DNA of 64,000 bases, from contig NZ_CP106881.1 of assembly GCF_023634805.2 (NCBI RefSeq), positions 1,767,501 to 1,831,500 on the forward strand. The letters run 5' to 3'. Positions 36,541 to 44,605 of this stretch are shown here, piece after piece. Position 1 is the stretch's first letter, and the number at the start of each line of letters is the position of its first letter. The notes beneath the pieces are model-generated. The model was not told where the DNA came from, searched no databases, and saw nothing but the letters and a program-made list of their open reading frames with translations. The stretch comes from Comamonas endophytica. GTDB lineage: Bacteria; Pseudomonadota; Gammaproteobacteria; Burkholderiales; Burkholderiaceae_C. The translations under genes and the position numbers were made by a program.

Positions 36541-37809
36541 TTAGGTCGCAGCGTACCGCTGCGCCACCCTCTGCCCCACAAACGCCGCCGACACCACACT
36601 CAACGCCAACGTCGCCGCCGACCCGAAGAACACCCCGCCATAGATGTGCGCATCGAGCATCGCCCCGAACACCGGCGCCGCCAGACAAAAGCCCAGATCC
36701 AGCCCTGAGTACACCGTCCCATAGACGCGCCCGGTAGCCCCAGGAGGCGCAGCCTTCTTGATCAACATATCGCGCGAAGGCCCGGCAATGCCCGTTCCCA
36801 AGCCAGCGACGGCGGCCACGGCAAGCCCCACATAACCTGGCAGCAGCCCCGTGCCGACGATGGCCAGCAGCACCGCCGACGCCAGCATGCTCACCGCGAT
36901 CAGCTTCTCCAGCCGCTGCACCCGGCCGACGAGAAAGCCGCCCATCAGCATGCCAGCCGCGCCAAACAGCATGTAGCCCGTGGCCACCAGTGCCGTCAGG
37001 CCCAGGGGCAGGCCGTACATCGACTGCAGCGCCGGGCTGGCGAAGCTCTGGATCGCGCTGAGCGCGCAGGTGCTCCAGAAGAAGAAGGAGAAGCACAGCC
37101 ACACAGAGGGCAGGCGCAAAAAGGCCATGGGATGCTCGGTGGGCGCATTGGCCGCCGCCGCGGCGCGGGCCGCGGCATCGGGCTGGACCAGCGGCTTGCG
37201 GTCGTCGAGCGCGTCGCGGTTGAGCACCACGATCAGCAGGACGATGGCCGCCAGCGCCGCGCCGCACAGGCAGGCCGTGCGCCACGAGCCCGTGGCCGTG
37301 GTGATGCCCGCCATGAACACCGGCGCCAGCGCCCAGCCAAGATTGCCGGAGATGCCATGCACCGAGAACGCATGGCCGATGCGCTGCGCCGAGACGCGCT
37401 TGTTGAGGATGGTGAAGTCCACTGGATGGAAGGGCGCATTGCCCAGCCCGGCAAACACCGAGGCCAGCAGCAGCATGGCATAGCCGGTGGCCGAACTCGC
37501 GATCACGCCAGCCACCGTGAAGCTGGTCAGCGCCGCGAACAGGATCGGACGCGCCCCCACGCGGTCCACCAGGAAACCCGACAGCGCCTGTCCCACGCCC
37601 GACACCACGAAGAACACCGACAGCAGCACGCTGAGCTCGGAATAGCTGTAGCCGAAATCGGCGATGAGCCAGGGAAACAGGGGCGGCAGCAGCAGGTGGA
37701 AGAAGTGCGAGGAACCATGGGCCAGGCCGATCAGGCCGATGGTGCGCGCATCCTGGCGCAGCGGCACGGCCGCCGGGGCCTGGGCGGAAAGGGATGGGGA
37801 AGCATTCAT
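36541..37809 (-). CDS. MFS transporter (fosmidomycin-resistance-like)
   Basis: 422 residues with about 12 membrane spans. The start DARTIGLIGLAHGSSHFFHLLLPPLFPWL and the loop GFLVDRVGARPILF resemble the FSR branch of the major facilitator superfamily, an efflux group. A long cytoplasmic loop in the middle (RDALDDRKPLVQPDAAARAA) separates the two six-helix halves. The substrate cannot be predicted. It is divergent from the exported lyase gene with 190 bp between them, which may point to shared control. Confidence 0.85.
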   Translation of the reverse strand: MNASPSLSAQAPAAVPLRQDARTIGLIGLAHGSSHFFHLLLPPLFPWLIADFGYSYSELSVLLSVFFVVSGVGQALSGFLVDRVGARPILFAALTSFTVAGVIASSATGYAMLLLASVFAGLGNAPFHPVDFTILNKRVSAQRIGHAFSVHGISGNLGWALAPVFMAGITTATGSWRTACLCGAALAAIVLLIVVLNRDALDDRKPLVQPDAAARAAAAANAPTEHPMAFLRLPSVWLCFSFFFWSTCALSAIQSFASPALQSMYGLPLGLTALVATGYMLFGAAGMLMGGFLVGRVQRLEKLIAVSMLASAVLLAIVGTGLLPGYVGLAVAAVAGLGTGIAGPSRDMLIKKAAPPGATGRVYGTVYSGLDLGFCLAAPVFGAMLDAHIYGGVFFGSAATLALSVVSAAFVGQRVAQRYAAT

Positions 37810-37999
37810 CCCGCCATCTTAGGCAAGCGCGGCGCGGCCTGCAGCCGGCAGGCTGCCAGAAACTGTCGCCAACATGCCAAAACTGCCGGCCTCCTGCCCC
37901 TTCGCATCCCAAGCAGCTTGAGCCAAGCCTGCAAGCCTGAGACACTGCAGCGGGGCCGACGGCCCCGTTTGAAAACAATGACAAGCACTGGAGACAATT

Positions 38000-39541
38000 T
38001 TGAAAATCAAGACAAGCCATTCACGCCTGGGCGCCAGGGCGCGCCGCGCCACGCAAACGCTTTGCGCGCTGGGCCTGGCCACGCTGGCCCAGCTGGCGCT
38101 GGCGCAGGAAAGCAAGCGGGATGACTTCTACTGGCTCGGCCAGATCAACAAGGCCTCGGCAGTGATCAACACCGAGGAAGGCCTGCTCGACAAGGCCGCC
38201 GCCCCGCGCATTGCCAAGGGCCTGCAGAGCGTGCTGGCCGCGGGCGACGCGCCCAATGGCAAGCGCCCCAGCTCGGTCATCACCTTCGAGCCGCTGCTGA
38301 TCGAGGCCGCGGGTGTCGAGGCCACCTTGCTGCACGCCGGCCGCTCCAGCCAGGACATGCTGGCTACCGTGCGCTCGGCCATCCAGCGCGACAACCTGCT
38401 GCGCCTGGCGCAGCAGTTGCGCCAGACCCGCGCCCAGCTGCTGCAGCTGGCGCAGGCGCACACCAGCACCATCGTGCCCAACTACACCAATGGCGTGGCC
38501 GCGCAGCCCAACAGCTACGGCCACTACCTGCTCGGGCACCTGGCTGGTTTCGACCGCGACGCGCAGCGCCTGCACGAGGCCTTCGCGCGGCTGGACCAGT
38601 CGGCCATGGGCACCACGGTGCTCAACGGCACCAGCTGGCCGCTCAACCGCGAGCGCATGGCGAAGTACCTCGGTTATCCTGCCACGGTGGACAATGCCTA
38701 CGACGCGGCGCAGATCCTGGCCGCCGAAATGCCCGCCGAGATCGGCGCCGTGGCCTCCAGCATCGCGCTGCACGTGGGCGCCTTCGTCGAGGACGTGATG
38801 GTGCAGTACGCGCAGCCCCGGCCCTGGATCCTGCTGCGCGAAGGCGGCGGCAACACCTATGTCTCCAGCGCGATGCCGCAAAAGCGCAACCCCGGGCTGC
38901 TCAACGACACGCGGGTCCATGCCTCGCGCGTGCTGACCCTGGGCATCGGCCGGCTGATCACCCAGCACAACATCCCGCCGGGCATGAGCGACAGCAAGCC
39001 CACGCGCGACTCTGCGGCGATGGTGGACACCACGCTGGCCATGCTGCAGTCCTTCGACCGCGTGCTCAAGGGCCTGGTGGTGAGCCCGGAACGCGCGCTG
39101 GAAGAGCTCAATCTCGACTGGACCGCCTCGCAGGAGGTGGCCGATGTGCTGATGCGCGAGCACCGCCTGCCCTTCCGCGTGGGCCACCATTTCGCCTCCG
39201 AGATGGTGAGTTTTGCCAAGGACCGCAACATCAAGCCCAGCGACTTCCCCTATGCCGAGGCGCAGCGCCTGTACGCGGCCACCGTCAAGCATGAGATGCA
39301 GGTCGAGAACGCGCGTTTCCCGATGTCTGAAAGCGCATTCCGCGCGGCGCTGGACCCGGTGGCCATCGTGCGCGACCGCGCGACGGCCGGCGGCCCGCAG
39401 CCCAGGGAGATGGCGCGCATGATCGCCCAGGCGCAGCAGCGGCTGGCGCAGGAAGACCAGTGGATCGCCGAGCGCCGCGGCCGCATCGACGCGGCGCAGC
39501 AACAGCTCGACCGCGACTTTGCGCGGTTGGCTGCGCAGTAA
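38000..39541 (+). CDS. Exported argininosuccinate lyase-like enzyme (fumarase/aspartase superfamily)
   Basis: 513 residues from a TTG start with GGAGA six bases upstream; no ATG is available. Residues 1-35 look like a signal peptide with a basic start (SRLGARARRATQTL), a hydrophobic core (CALGLATLAQLALA) and a cut before QE. The rest is an all-helical lyase: NYTNGVAAQPNSYGHYLLGH, the family signature SSAMPQKRNPGLL, and LDWTASQEVADVLMREHRLPFRVGHH. A periplasmic argininosuccinate-lyase relative is unusual. It probably performs a beta-elimination producing fumarate. It converges on a cytosolic paralog with a five-base gap. Confidence 0.85.
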   Translation: MKIKTSHSRLGARARRATQTLCALGLATLAQLALAQESKRDDFYWLGQINKASAVINTEEGLLDKAAAPRIAKGLQSVLAAGDAPNGKRPSSVITFEPLLIEAAGVEATLLHAGRSSQDMLATVRSAIQRDNLLRLAQQLRQTRAQLLQLAQAHTSTIVPNYTNGVAAQPNSYGHYLLGHLAGFDRDAQRLHEAFARLDQSAMGTTVLNGTSWPLNRERMAKYLGYPATVDNAYDAAQILAAEMPAEIGAVASSIALHVGAFVEDVMVQYAQPRPWILLREGGGNTYVSSAMPQKRNPGLLNDTRVHASRVLTLGIGRLITQHNIPPGMSDSKPTRDSAAMVDTTLAMLQSFDRVLKGLVVSPERALEELNLDWTASQEVADVLMREHRLPFRVGHHFASEMVSFAKDRNIKPSDFPYAEAQRLYAATVKHEMQVENARFPMSESAFRAALDPVAIVRDRATAGGPQPREMARMIAQAQQRLAQEDQWIAERRGRIDAAQQQLDRDFARLAAQ

Positions 39542-39546
39542 GCGGC

Positions 39547-40992
39547 TTAGGCCTGGCCCGCGAGACTGTCGAAGTCTGCATCCAGCCGGGCCATGCTGGC
39601 TTCAACAGCGCAGCGCCGGGCTTGCACCCACTGCGCCTGTTCTGCCAGATCGGCCTCGGCTGCAGCCAGCATGCGCTGCATTTCCCCTGGCTGCGGCCCG
39701 CCCTGCGTGCGCCGGCCCAGCACGATGCCCACGGGGTCCAGCGTGGCGCGAAATGCCTCTTCACTCAGTGGCAAGACTGGATCGCCCCCAGGCATTTCCT
39801 CGGCTATGGTGCGCGCGTAAAGAGCCTGCGCATCGGCGTAGGCGAAATCACTGGGCCGGATATCGTGCCGCCGGGCATGGGTGACCATCTCCGAGGCAAA
39901 GTGATGGCCCACGCGGAAGGGCAGATGGTGCTCGCGCATCAGCACATCCGCCACTTCCTGCGAAGCCGTCCAGTCGCTGTTGAGCTCTTCCAGGGCCCGC
40001 GCGCGGTTGAGCTCCAGGCCCTGCAGCACACGCGCGAACATCGCCAGCATCTCCTGCGCGCAGCGCAGCACCTCGACGTTTTCCACCACCACCTTGGCGT
40101 CGTTCATGCCCGGCGGAATATTGTGCGCATGCAGCGCCCGCCCGGAACCCAGCGCCAGCGTGCGCGAGGCCTTGGTGCGGGTATCGATCAGCAGTCCCGG
40201 GTTGCGCTTTTGCGGCATGGCGCTCGAGACATAGGTATTGCCCGCGGCCTCGCGCAGCAGGATCCAGGGCCGCGCCTGCGCATACTGCAGCGTCACGTCC
40301 TGGATGAACGCGCCCACATGCAGCGCCATGGTGCTGACCAGGTTGCCCAGCTCCACCGGCATCTCGGCGCCGTGGATCTGCCCCGCGTCGTAGGCGTTGT
40401 CGACCACGCCGTCGAAGCCCAGGCAGGCCGCCATGCGCTCGCGGTCCAGCGGCCAGCCCGTTCCGTTGAGCACGGTCGTGCCCATGGGTGACAGGTTCAG
40501 CCGCGCATACACCTGCTGCAGCCGCTGCGCATCGCGCTGCAGCCCCGCGGCATGCCCAAGCAAGTAGTGGCCGTAGCTGTTGGGCTGTGCCGCCACGCCA
40601 TTGGTGTAGTTCGGCACGATGGCATCGGCATGCTGGCGCGCCATCGCCACCAGCACCGCGCTGGTCTGCTGCAACTGGTCCGCCAGCGCCAGCAGCTCCT
40701 CGCGCAGGATGGCATGGCGCACCGCCACCAGCATGTCCTGGCTGGAACGGCCGGCATGCAGCAAGGTGGCCTCGACACCGGCAGCCGCGATCAGCAACGG
40801 CTCGAAGGTGATGACCAGGCTGGGCCGCGCCCCGCCGGGCGCATCGCCCGCGGCCAGCACGCTGCGCAGCCCGCGCGCGATCCTGGGCGCAATGGCCTTG
40901 TCGAGCAGGCCCTGCGCGGTGTTGATCACGGCCGAGGCCTTGTTGATCTGGCCCAGCCAGAAGAAATCGTCGCGGTTCAGTGTCATATGCAT
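39547..40992 (-). CDS. Cytosolic argininosuccinate lyase-like paralog
   Basis: 481 residues, highly similar to the exported neighbour throughout (shared RDDFFWLGQINKASAVINT start, SSAMPQKRNPGLL signature and DWTASQEVADVLMREH) but with no signal peptide. The superfamily catalyses reversible C-N bond cleavage with release of fumarate. The canonical argH should be elsewhere; these paralogs resemble the branch that includes EDDS lyase and other orphan lyases. It is the last gene of the block running from mnmG through parB, 22 bp after parB. ATG 40986 is an alternative start. Confidence 0.85.
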   Translation of the reverse strand: MHMTLNRDDFFWLGQINKASAVINTAQGLLDKAIAPRIARGLRSVLAAGDAPGGARPSLVITFEPLLIAAAGVEATLLHAGRSSQDMLVAVRHAILREELLALADQLQQTSAVLVAMARQHADAIVPNYTNGVAAQPNSYGHYLLGHAAGLQRDAQRLQQVYARLNLSPMGTTVLNGTGWPLDRERMAACLGFDGVVDNAYDAGQIHGAEMPVELGNLVSTMALHVGAFIQDVTLQYAQARPWILLREAAGNTYVSSAMPQKRNPGLLIDTRTKASRTLALGSGRALHAHNIPPGMNDAKVVVENVEVLRCAQEMLAMFARVLQGLELNRARALEELNSDWTASQEVADVLMREHHLPFRVGHHFASEMVTHARRHDIRPSDFAYADAQALYARTIAEEMPGGDPVLPLSEEAFRATLDPVGIVLGRRTQGGPQPGEMQRMLAAAEADLAEQAQWVQARRCAVEASMARLDADFDSLAGQA

Positions 40993-41014
40993 TGCAGGAA
41001 ACAGGTCTGCGGTC

Positions 41015-41923
41015 TCAGCCGCGCAGTCTCTCGATCAGCCCGTTGAGCTCTTCCAGCGAGCCGAACTGAATCGACACCTCGCCCATGTCCTGCACCTTGC
41101 CGCGGCGGCGCACGCGCTTCTTGACGCGCACCTCGACCTGCGCCATCAGCAGGTCCGACAGCTCTTCCTCGATGCGTTTCACGTCGCGCGACTTGTCCTT
41201 TTTCGCGGCCGCGGGCTTGGCGTCGAAGTCCTCGCCCATCTTCTTGACCAGCGATTCGGCTTCGCGCACCGAGAGCTTGCGTCCGGCGATCTGGTTGCCG
41301 GCGGTGATCTGCGTGGCCCGGTCCAGCGCCAGCAGCGCGCGCGCATGGCCCATGTCGATATCGCCGGCCATCAGCATTTCCTGCACCGGCTCGGCCAGGT
41401 TCAGCAGGCGCAGCAGGTTCGAGGCCGCCGAGCGCGAGCGGCCCACGGACTGCGCCGCCTGCTCGTGCGTGAGGCCGAACTCGTTGACCAGCCGCGCCAG
41501 GCCCTGCGCCTCTTCCAGCGGGTTCAGGTCCTCGCGCTGGATGTTCTCGATCAGCGCCATGGCCGCAGCAGCTTCATCGGCCACCTCGCGCACCAGCACC
41601 GGCACGCTTTCCAGGCCCGCCAGGCGCGCCGCGCGAAAGCGCCGTTCGCCGGCGATGATTTCATACTTGCCGGCGTTGGCGCCCTGCGCCAGACGCCGCA
41701 CCAGGATCGGCTGCATGATTCCCTGCGCCTTGATGCTCTCGGCCAGCTCGTACAGCGCGCCCTCGTCCATGCGCGTGCGCGGCTGGTACTGGCCGGCCAC
41801 CATCTGCTCCAGGCGCAGTTCATGCGGCGTGGCGGCCTCTGCCGCGGCGGGCTGCGCCTCGACCTTGGGGCCCAGCAATGCTTCCAGGCCGCGGCCCAGG
41901 CCCTTGGGTTTCTTTGTCACCAT
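41015..41923 (-). CDS. parB: Chromosome-partitioning protein ParB
   Basis: 302 residues. N-terminal ParA-contact segment (KKPKGLGRGLEALLG), CTP-binding ParB/Srx domain with QYQPRTRMDEGALYELAESI and the GERRFRA box (about 92-98), the ENIQREDLNPLEEA box, a helix-turn-helix for parS (THEQAAQSVGRSRSAASNLLRL) and a C-terminal dimerisation domain (VSIQFGSLEELNGLIERL). It loads on parS and slides as a CTP clamp to form the segregation complex. Four parS-like sites lie within 11 kb. Four bases follow the preceding hydrolase gene. Confidence 0.97.
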   Translation of the reverse strand: MVTKKPKGLGRGLEALLGPKVEAQPAAAEAATPHELRLEQMVAGQYQPRTRMDEGALYELAESIKAQGIMQPILVRRLAQGANAGKYEIIAGERRFRAARLAGLESVPVLVREVADEAAAAMALIENIQREDLNPLEEAQGLARLVNEFGLTHEQAAQSVGRSRSAASNLLRLLNLAEPVQEMLMAGDIDMGHARALLALDRATQITAGNQIAGRKLSVREAESLVKKMGEDFDAKPAAAKKDKSRDVKRIEEELSDLLMAQVEVRVKKRVRRRGKVQDMGEVSIQFGSLEELNGLIERLRG

Positions 41924-41927
41924 GGCT

Positions 41928-42458
41928 TCAGTCTTTCAAAAGGGATTGCAGCAGTGCTTCGCCGGCATCCGGCGCGGGGTCGTCCAGCACGGCAAAGGGA
42001 GCGCCCCAGGCGTGCGCCAGCGCCTGCGCGCGCTCCAGGCTGCAGCCGGCGGGCGGCTTGCGGCCGATGACCAGGCAGGGAAAGGGCAATGGCTTCAAGG
42101 CAATCGGCGCCCAGCCCGGCAGTTGCTCGCGCAGCGCGGGATCTTCCACATCGGTGGGCGCGATCAGCAGCGCGCCGCGCACCTTGGCGGCCGCCGGCGA
42201 ATGCGCCGCCCACCAGGCCGTGAGGATGCATCCCAGGCCGCTGGCGACCAGCACCACCGGCGCCTCGGCATCGACCAGCGTCTCCTGCAGGCGCGCGCTC
42301 CAGTCGCCGCGCAGCGGCCGCTGCCAGTCATGCTGCTCCAGCTGCCGATGGCCCTGCGCCTGCCAGTGCGCAAGCCAGGGCTCGGCGCGGGCCTGCGGCC
42401 CGCCATCGGGCAGCAGCCAGACCTGCGGCGTGGAGGAAGAAGTCTGCGGCATGGCCAT
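41928..42458 (-). CDS. RBBP9/YdeN-like small alpha/beta hydrolase between parA and parB
   Basis: 176 residues. It has the compact hydrolase layout of the RBBP9/YdeN family: VWLLPDGGPQARAEPWLAHW, the WQRPLRGDWSARLQETL segment, nucleophile elbow VLVASGLGCILTAWWA and APTDVEDP. The catalytic histidine motif near the C-terminus of family members (usually a G-H-I/L-N stretch) is not evident here, so activity is uncertain. It starts on the last base of the parA stop (TGATG) and ends four bases before parB, so it is cotranslated with the partition proteins. Role unknown. Confidence 0.82.
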   Translation of the reverse strand: MAMPQTSSSTPQVWLLPDGGPQARAEPWLAHWQAQGHRQLEQHDWQRPLRGDWSARLQETLVDAEAPVVLVASGLGCILTAWWAAHSPAAAKVRGALLIAPTDVEDPALREQLPGWAPIALKPLPFPCLVIGRKPPAGCSLERAQALAHAWGAPFAVLDDPAPDAGEALLQSLLKD

Positions 42459-43228
42459 CACATCGTCTTGATGCGTTCCACCATCTCGCGCGCGAACTCG
42501 ACGAAGGCCTTGCTGCCCTTGGCCGAGGGATCGAACACCACGCCCGGCACGCCATAGCTGGGGGCTTCGGCCAGGCGCACGTTGCGCGGGATCACGGTGT
42601 TGAACACCTTGTCGCCGAAATGCTCCTTGAGCTGGTCGCTGACCTGCTGCTGCAAGGTGGTGCGAGTGTCGAACATGACGCGCAGGAGGCCGATGATCTG
42701 CAGGTCCGGGTTCAGATTGGCATGCACCTGCTTGATGGTGTTGACCAGGTCCGTCAGGCCTTCGAGCGCGAAGTATTCGCACTGCATGGGCACGACCACG
42801 CCATTGGCCGCGCACAGGCCGTTGAGGGTGAGCATCGACAGGCTCGGCGGGCAATCGACCAGCACGAAGTCGTAGTCGGCGTCCACCGCCGCCAGCGCCC
42901 CCTTGAGGCGCTTGTCGCGGCGGTCCAGCGCCACCAGCTCGACTTCGGCGCCGGTCAGCTCGCGGTTCGCACCCAGCACGTGGTAGCCGACCTTCTCGGA
43001 AAATACCGCGGCTTCCTGCACCGAGGCGTTTTCCAGCAGCACGTCATATACCGTAAGCTCGAGGCTGCGCTTGTCCACGCCCGAGCCCATGGTGGCGTTG
43101 CCCTGCGGGTCGAGGTCGATGAGCAGCACGCGCTGGCCGATCTTGGCCAGGCCAGCGGCCAGGTTCACGCAGGTGGTGGTTTTGCCGACGCCACCTTTTT
43201 GGTTGGCAACACAGAAAATCTTGGCCAT
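42458..43228 (-). CDS. parA: Chromosome-partitioning ATPase ParA
   Basis: 256 residues. Deviant Walker A NQKGGVGKTTT (9-19), DLDPQGNAT (switch I region) and VLVDCPPSLSMLTLN (switch II) define a chromosomal ParA/Soj. It binds nucleoid DNA in the ATP form and pulls ParB-parS complexes. It lies in the conserved mnmG-rsmG-parA-parB order, here with a LysE-type exporter gene before it (16-bp gap) and a hydrolase gene after it. Confidence 0.98.
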   Translation of the reverse strand: MAKIFCVANQKGGVGKTTTCVNLAAGLAKIGQRVLLIDLDPQGNATMGSGVDKRSLELTVYDVLLENASVQEAAVFSEKVGYHVLGANRELTGAEVELVALDRRDKRLKGALAAVDADYDFVLVDCPPSLSMLTLNGLCAANGVVVPMQCEYFALEGLTDLVNTIKQVHANLNPDLQIIGLLRVMFDTRTTLQQQVSDQLKEHFGDKVFNTVIPRNVRLAEAPSYGVPGVVFDPSAKGSKAFVEFAREMVERIKTM

Positions 43229-43244
43229 AGGGACCTCGGATGAC

Positions 43245-43859
43245 TTATTTGGAAATGGCCAGCTTGATGCCGAAGCCGATGAGGAAGGTGCCCGCGCCCT
43301 TCTCGAGCATCTGCACGAGGCGCGGATTAGAGCGCAGGCGATCGGCCAGCAGGCGCGTGATCAGCACCACGATCAGGCTGTAGACGAAAGTGAGCGCCGC
43401 CACGGTGGCCGCCATCAGCGCGAAGGTGGGCAGGCCCTGGTGCGTTGCCGGGTCGACGAACAGCGGAAAGAACGCCATGTAGAACACGATGGCCTTGGGG
43501 TTGAGCAGGGTGATCAGCGCGCCCTGGCGGAAGTAATGGCCCGGCTGCATCTTCAGCACCGGTGCGGTGCCGGAGCGCGCCAGCAGCATCTTGCAACCCA
43601 GCCAGGCCAGGTAGGCTGCGCCCAGCCACTGCAGCGCGGTGAATGCGCTCGGGTATGCGGCCAGCAGCGCCGCCACGCCCGCCACCGCCAGCCACATCAG
43701 CAGTTGGTCGGCGGCAAGGTTGCCGGCGCAGGTGGCCATGCCGGCGCGCACGCCGCCCTGCCCGGTCGAGGTGATCAGCGCGAGATTGCCCGGGCCGGGA
43801 ATCATCAAGAACAGCACAATGGCAGCGACAAACGCCCCGTAATCCGCAACGCCCAACAT
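43245..43859 (-). CDS. LysE/RhtB-family amino acid exporter
   Basis: 204 residues with about six membrane spans. The family start FVAAIVLFLMIPGPGNLALITSTGQGG (about 8-34) and the NPKAIVFYMAFFPLFVDP segment are diagnostic for LysE/RhtB transporters. The substrate is probably a neutral or basic amino acid. ATG 43859 was preferred to an upstream in-frame TTG (43877) because it gives the normal N-terminus and has GGGA at the right spacing. It interrupts the usual rsmG-parA adjacency and reads in the same direction. Confidence 0.9.
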   Translation of the reverse strand: MLGVADYGAFVAAIVLFLMIPGPGNLALITSTGQGGVRAGMATCAGNLAADQLLMWLAVAGVAALLAAYPSAFTALQWLGAAYLAWLGCKMLLARSGTAPVLKMQPGHYFRQGALITLLNPKAIVFYMAFFPLFVDPATHQGLPTFALMAATVAALTFVYSLIVVLITRLLADRLRSNPRLVQMLEKGAGTFLIGFGIKLAISK

Positions 43860-43945
43860 GTAAATTCCCGGCTCCAAAAGGCGTCAGTTTATTCGAGCCC
43901 TGCAAACATCCATCGCCCGCAGCGCCGCGGCGTCGGCAAAAAGAC

Positions 43946-44605
43946 TCAGGCCTGGCGCATCCAGACGATGCAGCGCTCGGCGTCGAGCGCCGGCACCTGC
44001 AGTTGTTCCACGTGAAACACGTGGACATCGGCGGGCAGTGCGGCGATCTCCTCGGCCGGATGCTTGCCCTTCATCGCAAACCAGATGCCGTCGGCGGCCA
44101 GCGCCGGGCGCGACCAACTCGTGAAGTCAGGCAGCGAGGCAAACGCGCGGCAGCTCACCACCGCATAGGGCCCGGTCAGCGATTCCACGCGCGCATGGAT
44201 GCCGTGCAGGTTGCGCAGCCGCAGGCTCGCCGCCGCCTGCTGGATGAAGGCCGCCTTCTTTGCCACGGTGTCGACGCAGCTCACATCGACCTCGGGGCAG
44301 CAGATGGCGAACACCACGCCGGGCAGCCCGCCGCCAGAGCCTACATCGAGCAGCGGCACCAGCGCGCCTTCGGCACGCGGCAGCCCTCGCACATGGCGCT
44401 GCAGCGGCGCCACCGCCGCCAGGCTGTCGAGCAGGTGGTGCGTGAGCATCTCCTGCGGGTCGCGCACCGCCGTCAGGTTGTAGACCTTGTTCCACTTCTG
44501 CAGCAACGCGAGGAACTGCATCAGCAGATCGACCTGGGCCGCGCTCAGTTCCAATCCCAGCGTGGCAATGCCCTGCTCCAGGGTCGGACGCAGCGCCGCG
44601 CTCAT
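43946..44605 (-). CDS. rsmG: 16S rRNA (guanine527-N7)-methyltransferase RsmG
   Basis: 219 residues. SAM-binding motif [22 protein letters not shown] (about 77-98), helical start [24 protein letters not shown], and [11 protein letters not shown] in the catalytic region identify RsmG (GidB), which methylates G527 of 16S rRNA. Its start overlaps the mnmG stop by four bases. A parS-like site (44004-44019) is embedded in the codons for FHVEQ near the C-terminus. Confidence 0.96.
   Translation of the reverse strand: MSAALRPTLEQGIATLGLELSAAQVDLLMQFLALLQKWNKVYNLTAVRDPQEMLTHHLLDSLAAVAPLQRHVRGLPRAEGALVPLLDVGSGGGLPGVVFAICCPEVDVSCVDTVAKKAAFIQQAAASLRLRNLHGIHARVESLTGPYAVVSCRAFASLPDFTSWSRPALAADGIWFAMKGKHPAEEIAALPADVHVFHVEQLQVPALDAERCIVWMRQA
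44004..44019. other. parS-like site inside rsmG
   Basis: TGTTCCACGTGAAACA differs from consensus TGTTTCACGTGAAACA at one position. Confidence 0.88.
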
